64,000 bases of DNA, taken from NCBI RefSeq assembly GCF_003337715.1, contig NZ_QPIX01000003.1:226051-290050 (forward strand), given 5' to 3'. The translations under genes and the position numbers were made by a program. The notes beneath the pieces were generated by a model. That model saw only the letters and a list, made by a program, of their open reading frames with translations, ran no database searches and was not told the DNA's origin. Position 1 is the stretch's first letter; each line of letters starts with the position of its first letter. Below are positions 1 through 8,068 of the stretch, piece by piece. Source of the stretch: Ciceribacter lividus. Lineage in GTDB: Bacteria > Pseudomonadota > Alphaproteobacteria > Rhizobiales > Rhizobiaceae.

Positions 1-313
1 CGACCTGACGATCGGTGCGAGCACGACGGCCGGCCAGCTCGACAAGCTGATCCAGATGGTCGACGATGCACTGACCTCGATGACCAGCGCCGCAGCTTCG
101 CTCGGCTCGATCAGCATGCGGATCGACATGCAGCAGGAATTCGTCGCCAGCCTGACGGACTCCATCGACAAGGGTGTCGGCCGTCTCGTCGACGCTGACC
201 TGAACGAGGAATCGACCCGCCTGAAGGCACTGCAGACCCAGCAGCAGCTCGCCGTCCAGTCGCTGTCGATCGCCAACTCCTCGTCGCAGAACATCCTGAC
301 CCTCTTCCGCTAA
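1..313 (+). CDS. Flagellin, C-terminal fragment (5' end outside window)
   Basis: Only the last 103 codons are present; the frame is open from base 2 to the TAA at 311-313. It encodes the carboxyl part of a flagellin, the filament subunit exported by the flagellar type III apparatus. The C-terminus (…NEESTRLKALQTQQQL…NILTLFR) is the conserved D0 helix that packs in the filament core. It is almost identical to the C-terminus of the next gene, so the two are paralogues in a tandem flagellin array, as in Sinorhizobium meliloti (flaA-flaB-flaD-flaC). By position it would correspond to flaD, but the N-terminal part needed to decide is missing. A strong rho-independent terminator follows directly. 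Confidence 0.95.
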   Translation, partial: DLTIGASTTAGQLDKLIQMVDDALTSMTSAAASLGSISMRIDMQQEFVASLTDSIDKGVGRLVDADLNEESTRLKALQTQQQLAVQSLSIANSSSQNILTLFR

Positions 314-340
314 TCGCGGAAAGGATCAGTCGAACGGACC

Positions 341-368
341 GGCCGCGCCCCTCGGGGCGCGGCCTTTT
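341..368 (+). terminator. Rho-independent terminator after the first flagellin
   Basis: A perfect 10-bp GC-rich stem (341-350 with 355-364) and a 4-nt loop are followed by TTTT. It lies 28 bases after the flagellin stop, so each flagellin is probably a separate transcript. Confidence 0.88.
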
Positions 369-444
369 GCGTTGTTACCTTGCGCGAGGCTTGCCGCCTT
401 TTCGTTTTCGCGGTCCTTCGGCTCTACAACCCTTGCTAATCATG

Positions 445-483
445 TTAAGTCTTTGTTAAATGTCCCCGTTAACGATTTGTTAA
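445..483 (+). promoter_or_regulatory. Tandem TTAA-N7-TTAA (CtrA-type) boxes upstream of flagellin
   Basis: Two perfect TTAA-N7-TTAA elements lie at 445-459 and 469-483, 24 bp apart and about 100 bp before the flagellin start. This is the full-site consensus of the cell-cycle regulator CtrA. Both copies also share the inner TTTG before the second TTAA, so a Rem-type site is an alternative reading. Confidence 0.6.
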
Positions 484-585
484 CAGGTGACGGGGCGGCC
501 CCAGGTCAGGTGCCGCCAGCATGATGCCCGCCTGTCGCCGCCGGCTTGGCGCCGGATGTCCCATGATGCGAACAGGGCACCCTCG

Positions 586-1551
586 ATGACCAGTATTCTG
601 ACCAATGCTGCTGCCATGGCGGCACTTCAGACTCTCCGCGCGATCGACAACAACATGGAGACCACGCAGCGCCGTGTGTCCTCCGGTTATCGCGTGGAAA
701 CGGCTGCCGACAATGCCGCCTACTGGTCCATCGCCACGACGATGCGGTCGGACAATTCCTCGCTCTCGACAGTGTCGGACGCGCTCGGACTCGGCGCGGC
801 GACGGTGGATACGGCCTACACGGCGCTCGACAACGTCATCAACGTACTGAGCGAGATCAAGGCGAAGCTCGTCGCGGCCAGGGAGCCCGGCGTCGACAAG
901 GCCAAGATCAACGCCGAGATGACCGAGCTCAAGAACCAGCTCGTCTCCACCACCCAGTCCGCGTCCTTCTCCGGCCAGAACTGGCTCTACAATACCGATC
1001 CCACGGCACCCGGCACCAAGCAGGTTGTCTCGTCCTTCGTCCGCGCGGCGGACGGCACGGTTCAGGTGACCACGCTTGACTTCGACACCAGTCAGTCGGT
1101 GCTGGTCGATACCGTCGACGCGGCGCGCGGCATCCTGACCAGGGATGTCGACGCCGATCTATTGACGGCGAGCCCGAGCGGGGTCGCGCGCAACTACTTT
1201 CTCCTCGACGTCGGCTCGACGTCGCCCGCCACCGGCACGGAAATCAAGATCGACGGGACCACCACGGATGCGGTCATGGACGACATGATCAGCGTCGTCT
1301 CGGACCTGCTCGAGCAGCTGACGAATTCCGCCTCCACCCTCGGTGCGATCACCAAACGCATCGACATGCAGGAACAGTTCGTCTCCAACCTGATGGACGT
1401 GATCGACAAGGGTGTGGGGCGCCTGGTCGATGCCGACATGAATGAGGAGTCGACGCGGCTCAAGGCACTGCAGACGCAGCAGCAGCTCGGCATTCAGGCG
1501 CTTTCGATCGCCAACACCAATGCGCAGAACATCCTGACTCTCTTCAAGTGA
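586..1551 (+). CDS. flaC: Flagellin (FlaC-like)
   Basis: A 321-residue flagellin, the structural subunit of the filament. The N-terminus (MTSILTNAAAMAALQTL…) and the C-terminus (…NAQNILTLFK) form the conserved D0/D1 coiled-coil ends. The middle is short, as usual for rhizobial flagellins, which make complex right-handed filaments from several subunits. The ATG at 586 was chosen because the protein family begins with this motif; the frame stays open upstream to 487, but those residues (Arg/Pro-rich) do not look like flagellin. The gene has its own 270-bp upstream region after the preceding terminator. The name flaC rests on position (last of the array, before the mot operon) and length; it could be another paralogue. 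Confidence 0.9.
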   Translation: MTSILTNAAAMAALQTLRAIDNNMETTQRRVSSGYRVETAADNAAYWSIATTMRSDNSSLSTVSDALGLGAATVDTAYTALDNVINVLSEIKAKLVAAREPGVDKAKINAEMTELKNQLVSTTQSASFSGQNWLYNTDPTAPGTKQVVSSFVRAADGTVQVTTLDFDTSQSVLVDTVDAARGILTRDVDADLLTASPSGVARNYFLLDVGSTSPATGTEIKIDGTTTDAVMDDMISVVSDLLEQLTNSASTLGAITKRIDMQEQFVSNLMDVIDKGVGRLVDADMNEESTRLKALQTQQQLGIQALSIANTNAQNILTLFK

Positions 1552-1823
1552 GCGCGCTTTGCTCTCGTTGAACGCGTTGCGGTCGGACGCAGGGTCCCGG
1601 CGCACGGATGGACCTCGGGCCATTCATCCTCGCACAAGTTTGGATGCTTAGCGTCGAGGCGAATACGTCAAACTCCGGGAGCCTCTGCCTGCAAGGGATT
1701 GGTCGGCGGCCCGGCAGCGGAAACCGCGGTGGAAGTCAGGATGAAACGCAGTCAGAGTTTGTTCGCTGGGCGGGGCATGACGGGAACAGGCCCGTCGGGG
1801 CGAGCTGCCGGAGCGTGCCGCGC

Positions 1824-2468
1824 ATGAGCCTGCCGCTAGCCCGCTACCTCAAGGACTTCTCCCAGCCCGCTGCCGGTGCGCCGGGTGCGCAGGGAATGGC
1901 CTTTCCGGAACAGGAGCCGGCCTTCGATATCGATTTCGCGGCCCCGATACCGGAGCCGATCGATCTCGACGCCGAGCGTCGCGCGGCCTATGCGGAGGGC
2001 TACGAGGCCGCAGGGCAGGACTTGCGCGAGAAGCTTGACACCGAGCGTCAGGCGCTCGTCGAGGAGCACGCTCGTGCCCTGGACGCCGTGCGCCAGAAGT
2101 TCGAAGCAGAGATTGCCAGAATGCTTGCGGATGGCCTGAATCGCACGGCGGGGCAGATCGCCCTCGCCGTCAGCGAGCAGGCGGCGGTGGCCGTCGCTCC
2201 CTTCCTCTCCGAACAGGTGGTGGCGAACGCGGTAAAGGATCTCGCCGAACAGCTGTCGACCGCGATTCTCTCCGGAGAGGCAGGCGCGATCGTTGTCAGC
2301 GGCCCGGCTGCCCTCTTCGAGATGCTGAAGGAGGCGCTCGGAGAGAATGCGCAATTGCTGCACCATGTCGAGGCGGAGGATCTCGATCTCACTGCCGATG
2401 TCGGCGGCACCGCGCTGGTTACGCGTATATCGGCCTGGACGGCTAGCCTGAAGAAAGTGCTGGGATGA
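1824..2468 (+). CDS. FliH-like flagellar export protein (ORF38 position of the mot operon)
   Basis: A 214-residue protein, first gene of the motB-motC-fliK operon, in the position of the unnamed ORF38 of the S. meliloti mot operon. Residues about 50-110 are acidic and Ala/Glu-rich with heptad character. The C-terminal half (…AVSEQAAVAVAPFLSEQVV…, …DVGGTALVTRISAW…) resembles the FliH/YscL stator that holds the FliI ATPase. The start at 1824 is chosen because the frame above it, although open to 1608, has a non-globular composition. The stop overlaps the motB start as ATGA. The FliH assignment is inferred from architecture and not certain. Confidence 0.7.
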   Translation: MSLPLARYLKDFSQPAAGAPGAQGMAFPEQEPAFDIDFAAPIPEPIDLDAERRAAYAEGYEAAGQDLREKLDTERQALVEEHARALDAVRQKFEAEIARMLADGLNRTAGQIALAVSEQAAVAVAPFLSEQVVANAVKDLAEQLSTAILSGEAGAIVVSGPAALFEMLKEALGENAQLLHHVEAEDLDLTADVGGTALVTRISAWTASLKKVLG

Positions 2469-3691
2469 GTGATAGCGAAAACCATCACCACGGCAAGAAT
2501 GAGGTCGTGATCATCAAGCGCCACGGTGGCGGTGACCACGACGGCCATCACGGCGGTGCGTGGAAGATCGCCTATGCCGACTTCATGACCGCGATGATGG
2601 CGTTCTTTCTCGTGATGTGGCTCGTCAATGCCGCCAACGAGGAGACCAAGGCCTCCGTCGCGAGCTATTTCAATCCGATCAAGCTCGCCGATGAGAAGCC
2701 GACCGAAAAAGGCGTGAAGAAGCCCGTGGACCAGGCGGACGGGGAAAAGAAGAAGGAACGCTCGCAGGTCGAGGACCAGCAGAACACCGTGGGTGCCGCG
2801 GCGGCGACCGGCGAGGACCAGACGGCGACAGCGGGCGACCAGCAGAACTATTCCGAGGCCGATTTCTTCGAGAATCCCTATTCGGTGCTGGCCGAGATCG
2901 CCCAGGAGGTCGGCCAGCAGGCGAATGTCAGCGCCAAGGGCGAGGGTGGTGCAAGCGATTCCGGTCCCTCGACCGGCGCTTCCGGCGGGGAAGCCTATCG
3001 CGATCCCTTCGATCCGGACTTCTGGAGCCAGCAGGTCCAGGCGGCCAGGCAGGACGGCCAGCCGGCGTCGGACACCGCGCAGGCGGCGGAGCCACCGCGA
3101 GACCCGGCCAAGGACCAGATTGCGGCTCTCGACCCCAAGGAGACACGGCCGGAGACTGCGACGAAGGAGGCGATACCTGCCGAGGGAGAAAGCAAGAAGG
3201 CGGACGCGAAGGCCGACCCCGCTCCGGAGAAGGCGGCAACCGAGCTCAGAGATGAGATCGAGAAGGCCATCGGCGGCGCGAGCGGCAAGCTTGCCGAGGG
3301 CCTCGTCGTCAAACCGTCCGAAGGTGGCTTGCTGGTGACGATCTCGGACCAGCTCGACGCGCCCATGTTCAATGTCGGCTCCGCCGTCCCGCGCAAGGAG
3401 ATGGTCGTTGCCATGGAGAAGATCGGCAAGCTTCTGCAGCAGCGACCCGGCTCGATCGTCATTCGCGGCCACACCGACGGTCGTCAGTTCAAGGGAACGG
3501 ACAACGACAACTGGCGGCTCTCGATGGCGCGCGCTCACAGCGCCTACTATATGCTGCTGCGCGGCGGTCTTCCGGAAGGGCGGGTCCAGCAGGTATCGGG
3601 GTTCGCCGACCGGCGCCTTCAGGTGCCGGACGATCCGCTCGCCGATGCCAACCGTCGCATCGAGATCCTGATTCAAGCGGGCCAGGGATAG
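2465..3691 (+). CDS. motB: Flagellar motor stator protein MotB
   Basis: A 408-residue stator subunit that pairs with MotA (outside the window) to form the proton channel driving the motor. The single transmembrane helix (about 38-56) starts with the family motif YADFMTAMMAFFLVMWL, in which Asp39 is the proton-binding residue. A long, low-complexity, charged periplasmic linker (about 60-265) leads to a C-terminal OmpA-like peptidoglycan-binding domain (about 270-405; RGHTDGR, …ANRRIEILIQ). The N-terminus is His-rich. The linker makes it longer than the E. coli protein (308 residues), typical of rhizobia. Translationally coupled to the upstream gene by ATGA; motC follows 4 bases later. Confidence 0.96.
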   Translation: MSDSENHHHGKNEVVIIKRHGGGDHDGHHGGAWKIAYADFMTAMMAFFLVMWLVNAANEETKASVASYFNPIKLADEKPTEKGVKKPVDQADGEKKKERSQVEDQQNTVGAAAATGEDQTATAGDQQNYSEADFFENPYSVLAEIAQEVGQQANVSAKGEGGASDSGPSTGASGGEAYRDPFDPDFWSQQVQAARQDGQPASDTAQAAEPPRDPAKDQIAALDPKETRPETATKEAIPAEGESKKADAKADPAPEKAATELRDEIEKAIGGASGKLAEGLVVKPSEGGLLVTISDQLDAPMFNVGSAVPRKEMVVAMEKIGKLLQQRPGSIVIRGHTDGRQFKGTDNDNWRLSMARAHSAYYMLLRGGLPEGRVQQVSGFADRRLQVPDDPLADANRRIEILIQAGQG

Positions 3692-3695
3692 TCGG

Positions 3696-4994
3696 ATGGC
3701 AAGTCTGAGGCGCTTCCTTTTTGGTTCTGCACTCGCCGTCCTGGGTCTTTCGGGCCCGGGGCAGGTGCGTTCGGAGGACCTGGAGACGATCGCGCCCTAC
3801 AAGATGCTGCGTTCGCTGCAGTTCGTGCAGGATTCGGTGGTACTCGGAGACCATTCGGCAGGTGAGATGCAGCGCTTCATGCTCGAGACCATCGACAAGC
3901 GCCTGCGACAGGCCGACGCTTCCGTTTTCGAGAGCACCGACAATGTCGATGCGGCCCTGATCTACGCCATGAGTGGCGGCAATCCACAGACGCTGGAATA
4001 TCTCGTGGCGAGGGACGTCGACGGCAACTTCGACAATCGCGTCACCGATGCACTGCGCAAGTATCTCGCGGGGAAGGGGACACTGATCGCCAAATCCCTC
4101 GGTGAACTTGTGTGGGAGTACAAAGACAGCAAGATCGTTCCCTATCTTGCCCTTGTCGCCGGCAATGTGATGATTTCGACCAATCCCAAGGGTGCCCTGA
4201 AGTTCTATGACTGGGCGCGGTTGACTGCGCCTGGTACGATTGTGGAGGAGGCGGCGCTTCGTCGTTCGGTCGCCATCGCCATCGAGGCCGGTGACGTTCC
4301 CAAGGCGGCGACCTACGCGAACCGCTACGCGCGTCGCTTTCTCCATTCTCCCTATGCCAGCCAGTTCGCCGATCTGTTCGTGCGGCTCGTCGTCGAGCGG
4401 TATGAGCTCCTCAACGCCGACGACGTGAGCGCGACGCTCGGATACATGGACAAGGATCGGGCGCGCGAGATCTACCTGAGGATTGCGAGGGCTGCGGCGG
4501 TTCGCGGCAAGAACCAGCTCGCAGGTCTGGCCGCCGAGCGTGCCAAGGCGCTTTCCGGCACGGCGGAAGGTGCCGACACGCTGGCCCGCCTGTACGGAGG
4601 TCTTGCCGAGGTTCCAACCTCCGGCATCCTTTCGGCCGTCGACGCTCTCGCCAGTATACCGGAAAAGGATCTCTCGCCGGCAGATCGGGCCTTGCGCGCC
4701 GCTGCCGAGGCGGTTGCACGCGAAATCCTGAGCCAGCCGGTACAGGAAGGCTCGTCCCCGCAGCCTGCCGATGCTCCAGCGACGGCAGTCGAAGCCATGG
4801 CCACGCCGGAGCAGGGAGAGCCTCTGCAGTTTCCGGGCGAGGTGCCTGCATCCGAAACCGTCGCCAAGAAGACAGCTCCCGCCACGACGAAGGCTGATGA
4901 GATCGCCATGGATCCGCAGTTCCGGGATTTCGTCTCATCCGGGCGTTCCAGACTTCAGGAAATTGACAGCCTGTTACAAGAAGAGGCGCAGTGA
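3696..4994 (+). CDS. motC: Periplasmic motor protein MotC
   Basis: A 432-residue exported protein. The signal peptide is residues 1 to about 26 (RRFLFGSALAVLGLSG, cleavage near VRS-ED). The mature part is helical and repeat-like, and ends in a Pro/Ala/Thr-rich tail and a short helix. MotC is specific to alphaproteobacteria; in S. meliloti it is needed for motility and thought to act on the MotB periplasmic domain. Position between motB and fliK (4-bp gap before, 1-bp gap after) supports the name. No enzymatic motif is visible. Confidence 0.93.
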   Translation: MASLRRFLFGSALAVLGLSGPGQVRSEDLETIAPYKMLRSLQFVQDSVVLGDHSAGEMQRFMLETIDKRLRQADASVFESTDNVDAALIYAMSGGNPQTLEYLVARDVDGNFDNRVTDALRKYLAGKGTLIAKSLGELVWEYKDSKIVPYLALVAGNVMISTNPKGALKFYDWARLTAPGTIVEEAALRRSVAIAIEAGDVPKAATYANRYARRFLHSPYASQFADLFVRLVVERYELLNADDVSATLGYMDKDRAREIYLRIARAAAVRGKNQLAGLAAERAKALSGTAEGADTLARLYGGLAEVPTSGILSAVDALASIPEKDLSPADRALRAAAEAVAREILSQPVQEGSSPQPADAPATAVEAMATPEQGEPLQFPGEVPASETVAKKTAPATTKADEIAMDPQFRDFVSSGRSRLQEIDSLLQEEAQ

Positions 4995-4995
4995 A

Positions 4996-6480
4996 ATGAT
5001 CGATATCGGTGTCACAGGAACGAGCCCCTTGCCTGATGCTATGGGCAGGGCAGGCAGTACGACTGCTTCCACTCGATCGGCCGATGGCGGCTTCTCGGAG
5101 GCGCTGGAGGGCGCCGAACGACGAAGCGACAAGGCACCGGTCGATGATGAGCGTCCGGCACCGAGGATCGATATTTCGGCAAGGAACTTGCGGAGTCGTC
5201 CCGATGGCGACACACCTGCCATAGAGGAAGAAGTCCCGGAGGACGCGGACGCACGGACGCCGGCGAAGGCCCGGGACTACGACGGCAAGGACGCGAGCGC
5301 GGCTTTACTGGCGCGAACATCCGGGATTGTGAAGACAACATCCGGGGTAGCGAAAACCTCGCATGAGATGCCTTCGGGGCGCGGAGAGGTGACGGGACGT
5401 CGCGGCGCGGAAGCCGACAAGCCGGTGGCACGGGGGGCTCGATCTGCGATCGGACGGGAGGTCGCCGACGCCGAGACCGATCAGGCGGTCGAGAACGCCG
5501 TTGATGTCCCGGCCACGGATGTCGGCGAAGTGCTATCCCTGCTCAACGGCACGGCACCAGGCATTCCGGTGGATGCGGAACTGGCAGGAGCGGAGAAGGA
5601 GCGATCGGATCGATCCGCCGGAGGCAAGGACACGATGATCCCTGTCTTCGATACGAGACCCGCCTCGGCGGGTCAGGCGATCCGCGACACTTCTCTCGAC
5701 GGACAGCCCATGGAGGCTGTCGCTCCATCCGAGTCCGACGCGGATCGCACGTTCCGCTTCGCGCGCCCCGACGGAAAGGGGCAGTCGCTGACGATGCGGG
5801 TGAGCGAGTCCGGGGACGCGGCCGCCTACGAGGCCGGCACGGCAGCGGCCGACGGTGCACAGACGGTCGCGGTATTGGACGCTCGCCGCTATCTTGCTCC
5901 CGCCTCGACCTCCAATGCGGCCAATATCGCCGCGACGCTCGCCGGTGACGGAGAGTGGCTGCAGGCTATGCAGCCTGCCGCAGAACTTGCGAACGCCGCG
6001 GCCGCAGCAGGTGGCGCGAAGGCGGTTCACACGCTGAAGATCCAGATGACGCCTATCGAGCTCGGAAGTGTGACGGCGAACTTGCGCCTCAAGGGTGATG
6101 AACTGACGGTTCACCTCACCGTGGAGAGCCATGCCGCCCTCCGCCAGCTCAGCGACGACCAGGGTGACATCCTGAAGGCGCTGCGGGCACAGGGGCTGAC
6201 GATCGACCACGTCCACGTCAGCATCGCTCCTTCGGCTGAACGGACAGCAGGTGGTGACGGTGGTCAGGGTGCTCCGCAGTGGCAGCAGGGTGGCCAGCAG
6301 GCACAGCAGGGCGGCGGACAGAGCGCCGGAGGTGGTGCACGGCAGGAGGCGTTCGGCAGCACGCGCGGTGACGATGATGGCAGAGGAAGGATCGGAAATG
6401 AGGCAGGCCTGGCTGAAACGGCTGGCAATAGTGGCGGTGCCGTCCCTGGCGGCGCTCGTCCTGACCACGTTTACCTCTGA
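4996..6480 (+). CDS. fliK: Flagellar hook-length control protein FliK (formerly MotD)
   Basis: A 494-residue secreted molecular ruler that sets hook length and triggers the export switch to filament substrates. The first ~330 residues are low-complexity and charged. The C-terminal Flg_hook domain lies at about 345-420 (HTLKIQMTPIELGSV…LRLKGDELTVHL…) and is followed by a Gly/Gln-rich tail. The ATG at 4996 lies 1 base after the motC stop; the open frame upstream is antipeptide-like (Arg/Pro-rich) and rejected. In S. meliloti this locus was first called motD and later reassigned as fliK. The last 83 bases overlap the next gene in another frame. Confidence 0.92.
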   Translation: MIDIGVTGTSPLPDAMGRAGSTTASTRSADGGFSEALEGAERRSDKAPVDDERPAPRIDISARNLRSRPDGDTPAIEEEVPEDADARTPAKARDYDGKDASAALLARTSGIVKTTSGVAKTSHEMPSGRGEVTGRRGAEADKPVARGARSAIGREVADAETDQAVENAVDVPATDVGEVLSLLNGTAPGIPVDAELAGAEKERSDRSAGGKDTMIPVFDTRPASAGQAIRDTSLDGQPMEAVAPSESDADRTFRFARPDGKGQSLTMRVSESGDAAAYEAGTAAADGAQTVAVLDARRYLAPASTSNAANIAATLAGDGEWLQAMQPAAELANAAAAAGGAKAVHTLKIQMTPIELGSVTANLRLKGDELTVHLTVESHAALRQLSDDQGDILKALRAQGLTIDHVHVSIAPSAERTAGGDGGQGAPQWQQGGQQAQQGGGQSAGGGARQEAFGSTRGDDDGRGRIGNEAGLAETAGNSGGAVPGGARPDHVYL

Positions 6481-6985
6481 GAGCCGCGCTTCGTCGGGTG
6501 CCTGCGAACGCGAGATCCAGCAGGCTGCGGCCCGCTACGCCATCCCGGAAGGCATCCTTTACTCGGTCGGTCTGACGGAGACGGGGCGCCGTGGCTCGCT
6601 GCAGCCCTACGCGCTGAACGTCGAGGGCAAGCCTCTGTTTTTCGACAGTCGCAGCGAGGCGATCAATGCCTTCATGGAAGCGCGCCGGCAAGGTGCCAAG
6701 CTCATCGACGTCGGCTGCATGCAGATCAACCAACACTTCCATCTGGAGAATTTTTCCTCGGTGGAAGCGATGTTCGATCCTCGCCAGAATGTCGATTACG
6801 CGGCACGATTTCTGTTGCGTCTGCATGGACGTCATGACACCTGGACGATGGCGGTCGCACGCTATCACGCCGGCCCCGACAACGACCCCGCGCAGAAGCG
6901 TTACGTCTGTCGCGTCATCGCCAATCTGGTCGCCACCGGCTACGGAAAATGGACCGTAAACGCGCGGAACTTCTGCGACGTATAA
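6398..6985 (+). CDS. Lytic transglycosylase (SLT family), probably flagellar
   Basis: A 195-residue protein with an N-terminal signal or anchor helix (about 8-26) and an SLT/goose-lysozyme-like domain. Glu61 in SVGLTETG is the expected catalytic acid; DVGCMQIN and AVARYHAG are further family motifs. Four cysteines (C36 and those in VGC, YVC and NFC) could form disulfides in the periplasm. The start at 6398 follows an AGGAAGG ribosome site and precedes the signal sequence; it overlaps fliK by 83 bases. Because the FlgJ-like protein of this locus lacks a muramidase domain, this enzyme is the likely cell-wall opener for rod assembly, like SltF of Rhodobacter. That role is inferred. Confidence 0.88.
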   Translation: MRQAWLKRLAIVAVPSLAALVLTTFTSESRASSGACEREIQQAAARYAIPEGILYSVGLTETGRRGSLQPYALNVEGKPLFFDSRSEAINAFMEARRQGAKLIDVGCMQINQHFHLENFSSVEAMFDPRQNVDYAARFLLRLHGRHDTWTMAVARYHAGPDNDPAQKRYVCRVIANLVATGYGKWTVNARNFCDV

Positions 6986-7073
6986 ACAACTAAAAGTTGA
7001 GCTTCAATTCGATCCACAGGATTTGGCGGTAATGTGGCCGGATTTTGGCGAATTATGTCGGGCAAGAGCCTTG

Positions 7074-7174
7074 TTAACCATTGTCGAAATTATCCACGAG
7101 AGATTAGTGTCTCTTTCGGTCCGTAGCCACTAGATGTAGCTCAAATCAGCACCCGATCCTTAATCAACTATTAA
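7074..7174 (+). promoter_or_regulatory. rem promoter region with CtrA-type box
   Basis: The 281-bp gap before rem contains an AT-rich stretch with a perfect TTAA-N7-TTAA at 7160-7174 and a half-site TTAACCAT at 7074-7081. Another TTAAC lies at 7184. A strong ribosome site (GGAGG at 7256-7260) precedes the rem ATG. No clear terminator for the upstream operon is seen. Confidence 0.55.
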
Positions 7175-7266
7175 TATCTATCGTTAACATTAAGCAGTTG
7201 TCCCCGATTCCTCCGATTCGTACCCATAGTGCATCGAAGTACCCACACTGATTCGGAGGCGGACGA

Positions 7267-7938
7267 ATGATCGTAGTGGTTGATGAGCGTGAGCTCGTGA
7301 AGGAGGGATACACCTCCCTTTTCGGGCGTGAAGGAATTCCATCGACGGGGTTTGACCCGGCGGAATTCGGCGAATGGGTGAATACGGCTGCGGACGGGGA
7401 CATCGCGGCGGTGGAGGCCTTTCTCCTGGGGCAGGGGGACCAGACGATGGATCTGCCGCGGGCGATCCGTGATCGCACCCAGGCCCCGGTTATCGCCGTG
7501 AGCGACCAGCCCTCGCTGGAGGCGACGCTCGCACTGTTTGATTGTGGCGTCGACGATGTCGTGCGCAAGCCCGTGCATCCGCGGGAAATTCTCGCCCGGG
7601 CGGCGGCCATCCGGCGCCGGCTGCGGGCGATCAGCAACTACACGGAGATCGGTCCGATCCGGGTCTTCAACGATGGCCGTGATCCCGAGATCGACGGCGA
7701 AGTATTCCCGCTGCCGCGGCGCGAGCGGCGCATCCTCGAATACCTCGTCCTCAATCGCGGGCGCCGCGTTTCGAAGTCGCAGATATTCAACGCGATCTAT
7801 GGCATCTTCGACGAGGAAGTCGAAGAGAACGTCGTCGAGAGCCACATCAGCAAGCTGCGCAAGAAACTGCGCAAGAAGCTCGGCTTCGATCCGGTCGATT
7901 CGAAGCGTTTCCTCGGCTACTGCATCGATTGGAGCTAA
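7267..7938 (+). CDS. rem: OmpR-type motility activator Rem
   Basis: A 223-residue transcription factor. Residues 1-115 form a receiver-like fold; about 125-221 form an OmpR/PhoB winged helix (…[24 protein letters not shown]…[12 protein letters not shown]…). In S. meliloti Rem activates the flagellar and chemotaxis genes downstream of VisNR in exponential phase. The acidic pair is partly kept (Asp6, Glu7) and the conserved Lys is present (Lys101 in RKPV), but the phosphoacceptor position carries Glu50 (VEAFLLG) instead of Asp, so it is probably not phosphorylated. It sits alone between two flagellar operons, with AT-rich DNA upstream. Confidence 0.93.
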   Translation: MIVVVDERELVKEGYTSLFGREGIPSTGFDPAEFGEWVNTAADGDIAAVEAFLLGQGDQTMDLPRAIRDRTQAPVIAVSDQPSLEATLALFDCGVDDVVRKPVHPREILARAAAIRRRLRAISNYTEIGPIRVFNDGRDPEIDGEVFPLPRRERRILEYLVLNRGRRVSKSQIFNAIYGIFDEEVEENVVESHISKLRKKLRKKLGFDPVDSKRFLGYCIDWS

Positions 7939-8068
7939 GCGGGTGACCGGGTCTTCGGTGTCCCGGCTCACCGTCCATGATCTCGGTCAATCGGTTTCGG
8001 CGTTCCAGACAGCTTCACGCAAGGCCCACCTCCTACTCTCCCAACGACGATAGAAACGAGGAAGTTTC

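Noticed and set aside
487-585. N-terminal extension of the flagellin
   Set aside because: Flagellins start with the MTSILTN motif; the extension is Arg/Pro-rich and overlaps the presumed leader.
1608-1823. N-terminal extension of the FliH-like protein
   Set aside because: Frame is open but the encoded residues look random and the operon's usual start is at 1824.
2048-3676. A 542-codon minus-strand frame across motB
   Set aside because: Antisense of motB, which has intact MotB motifs.
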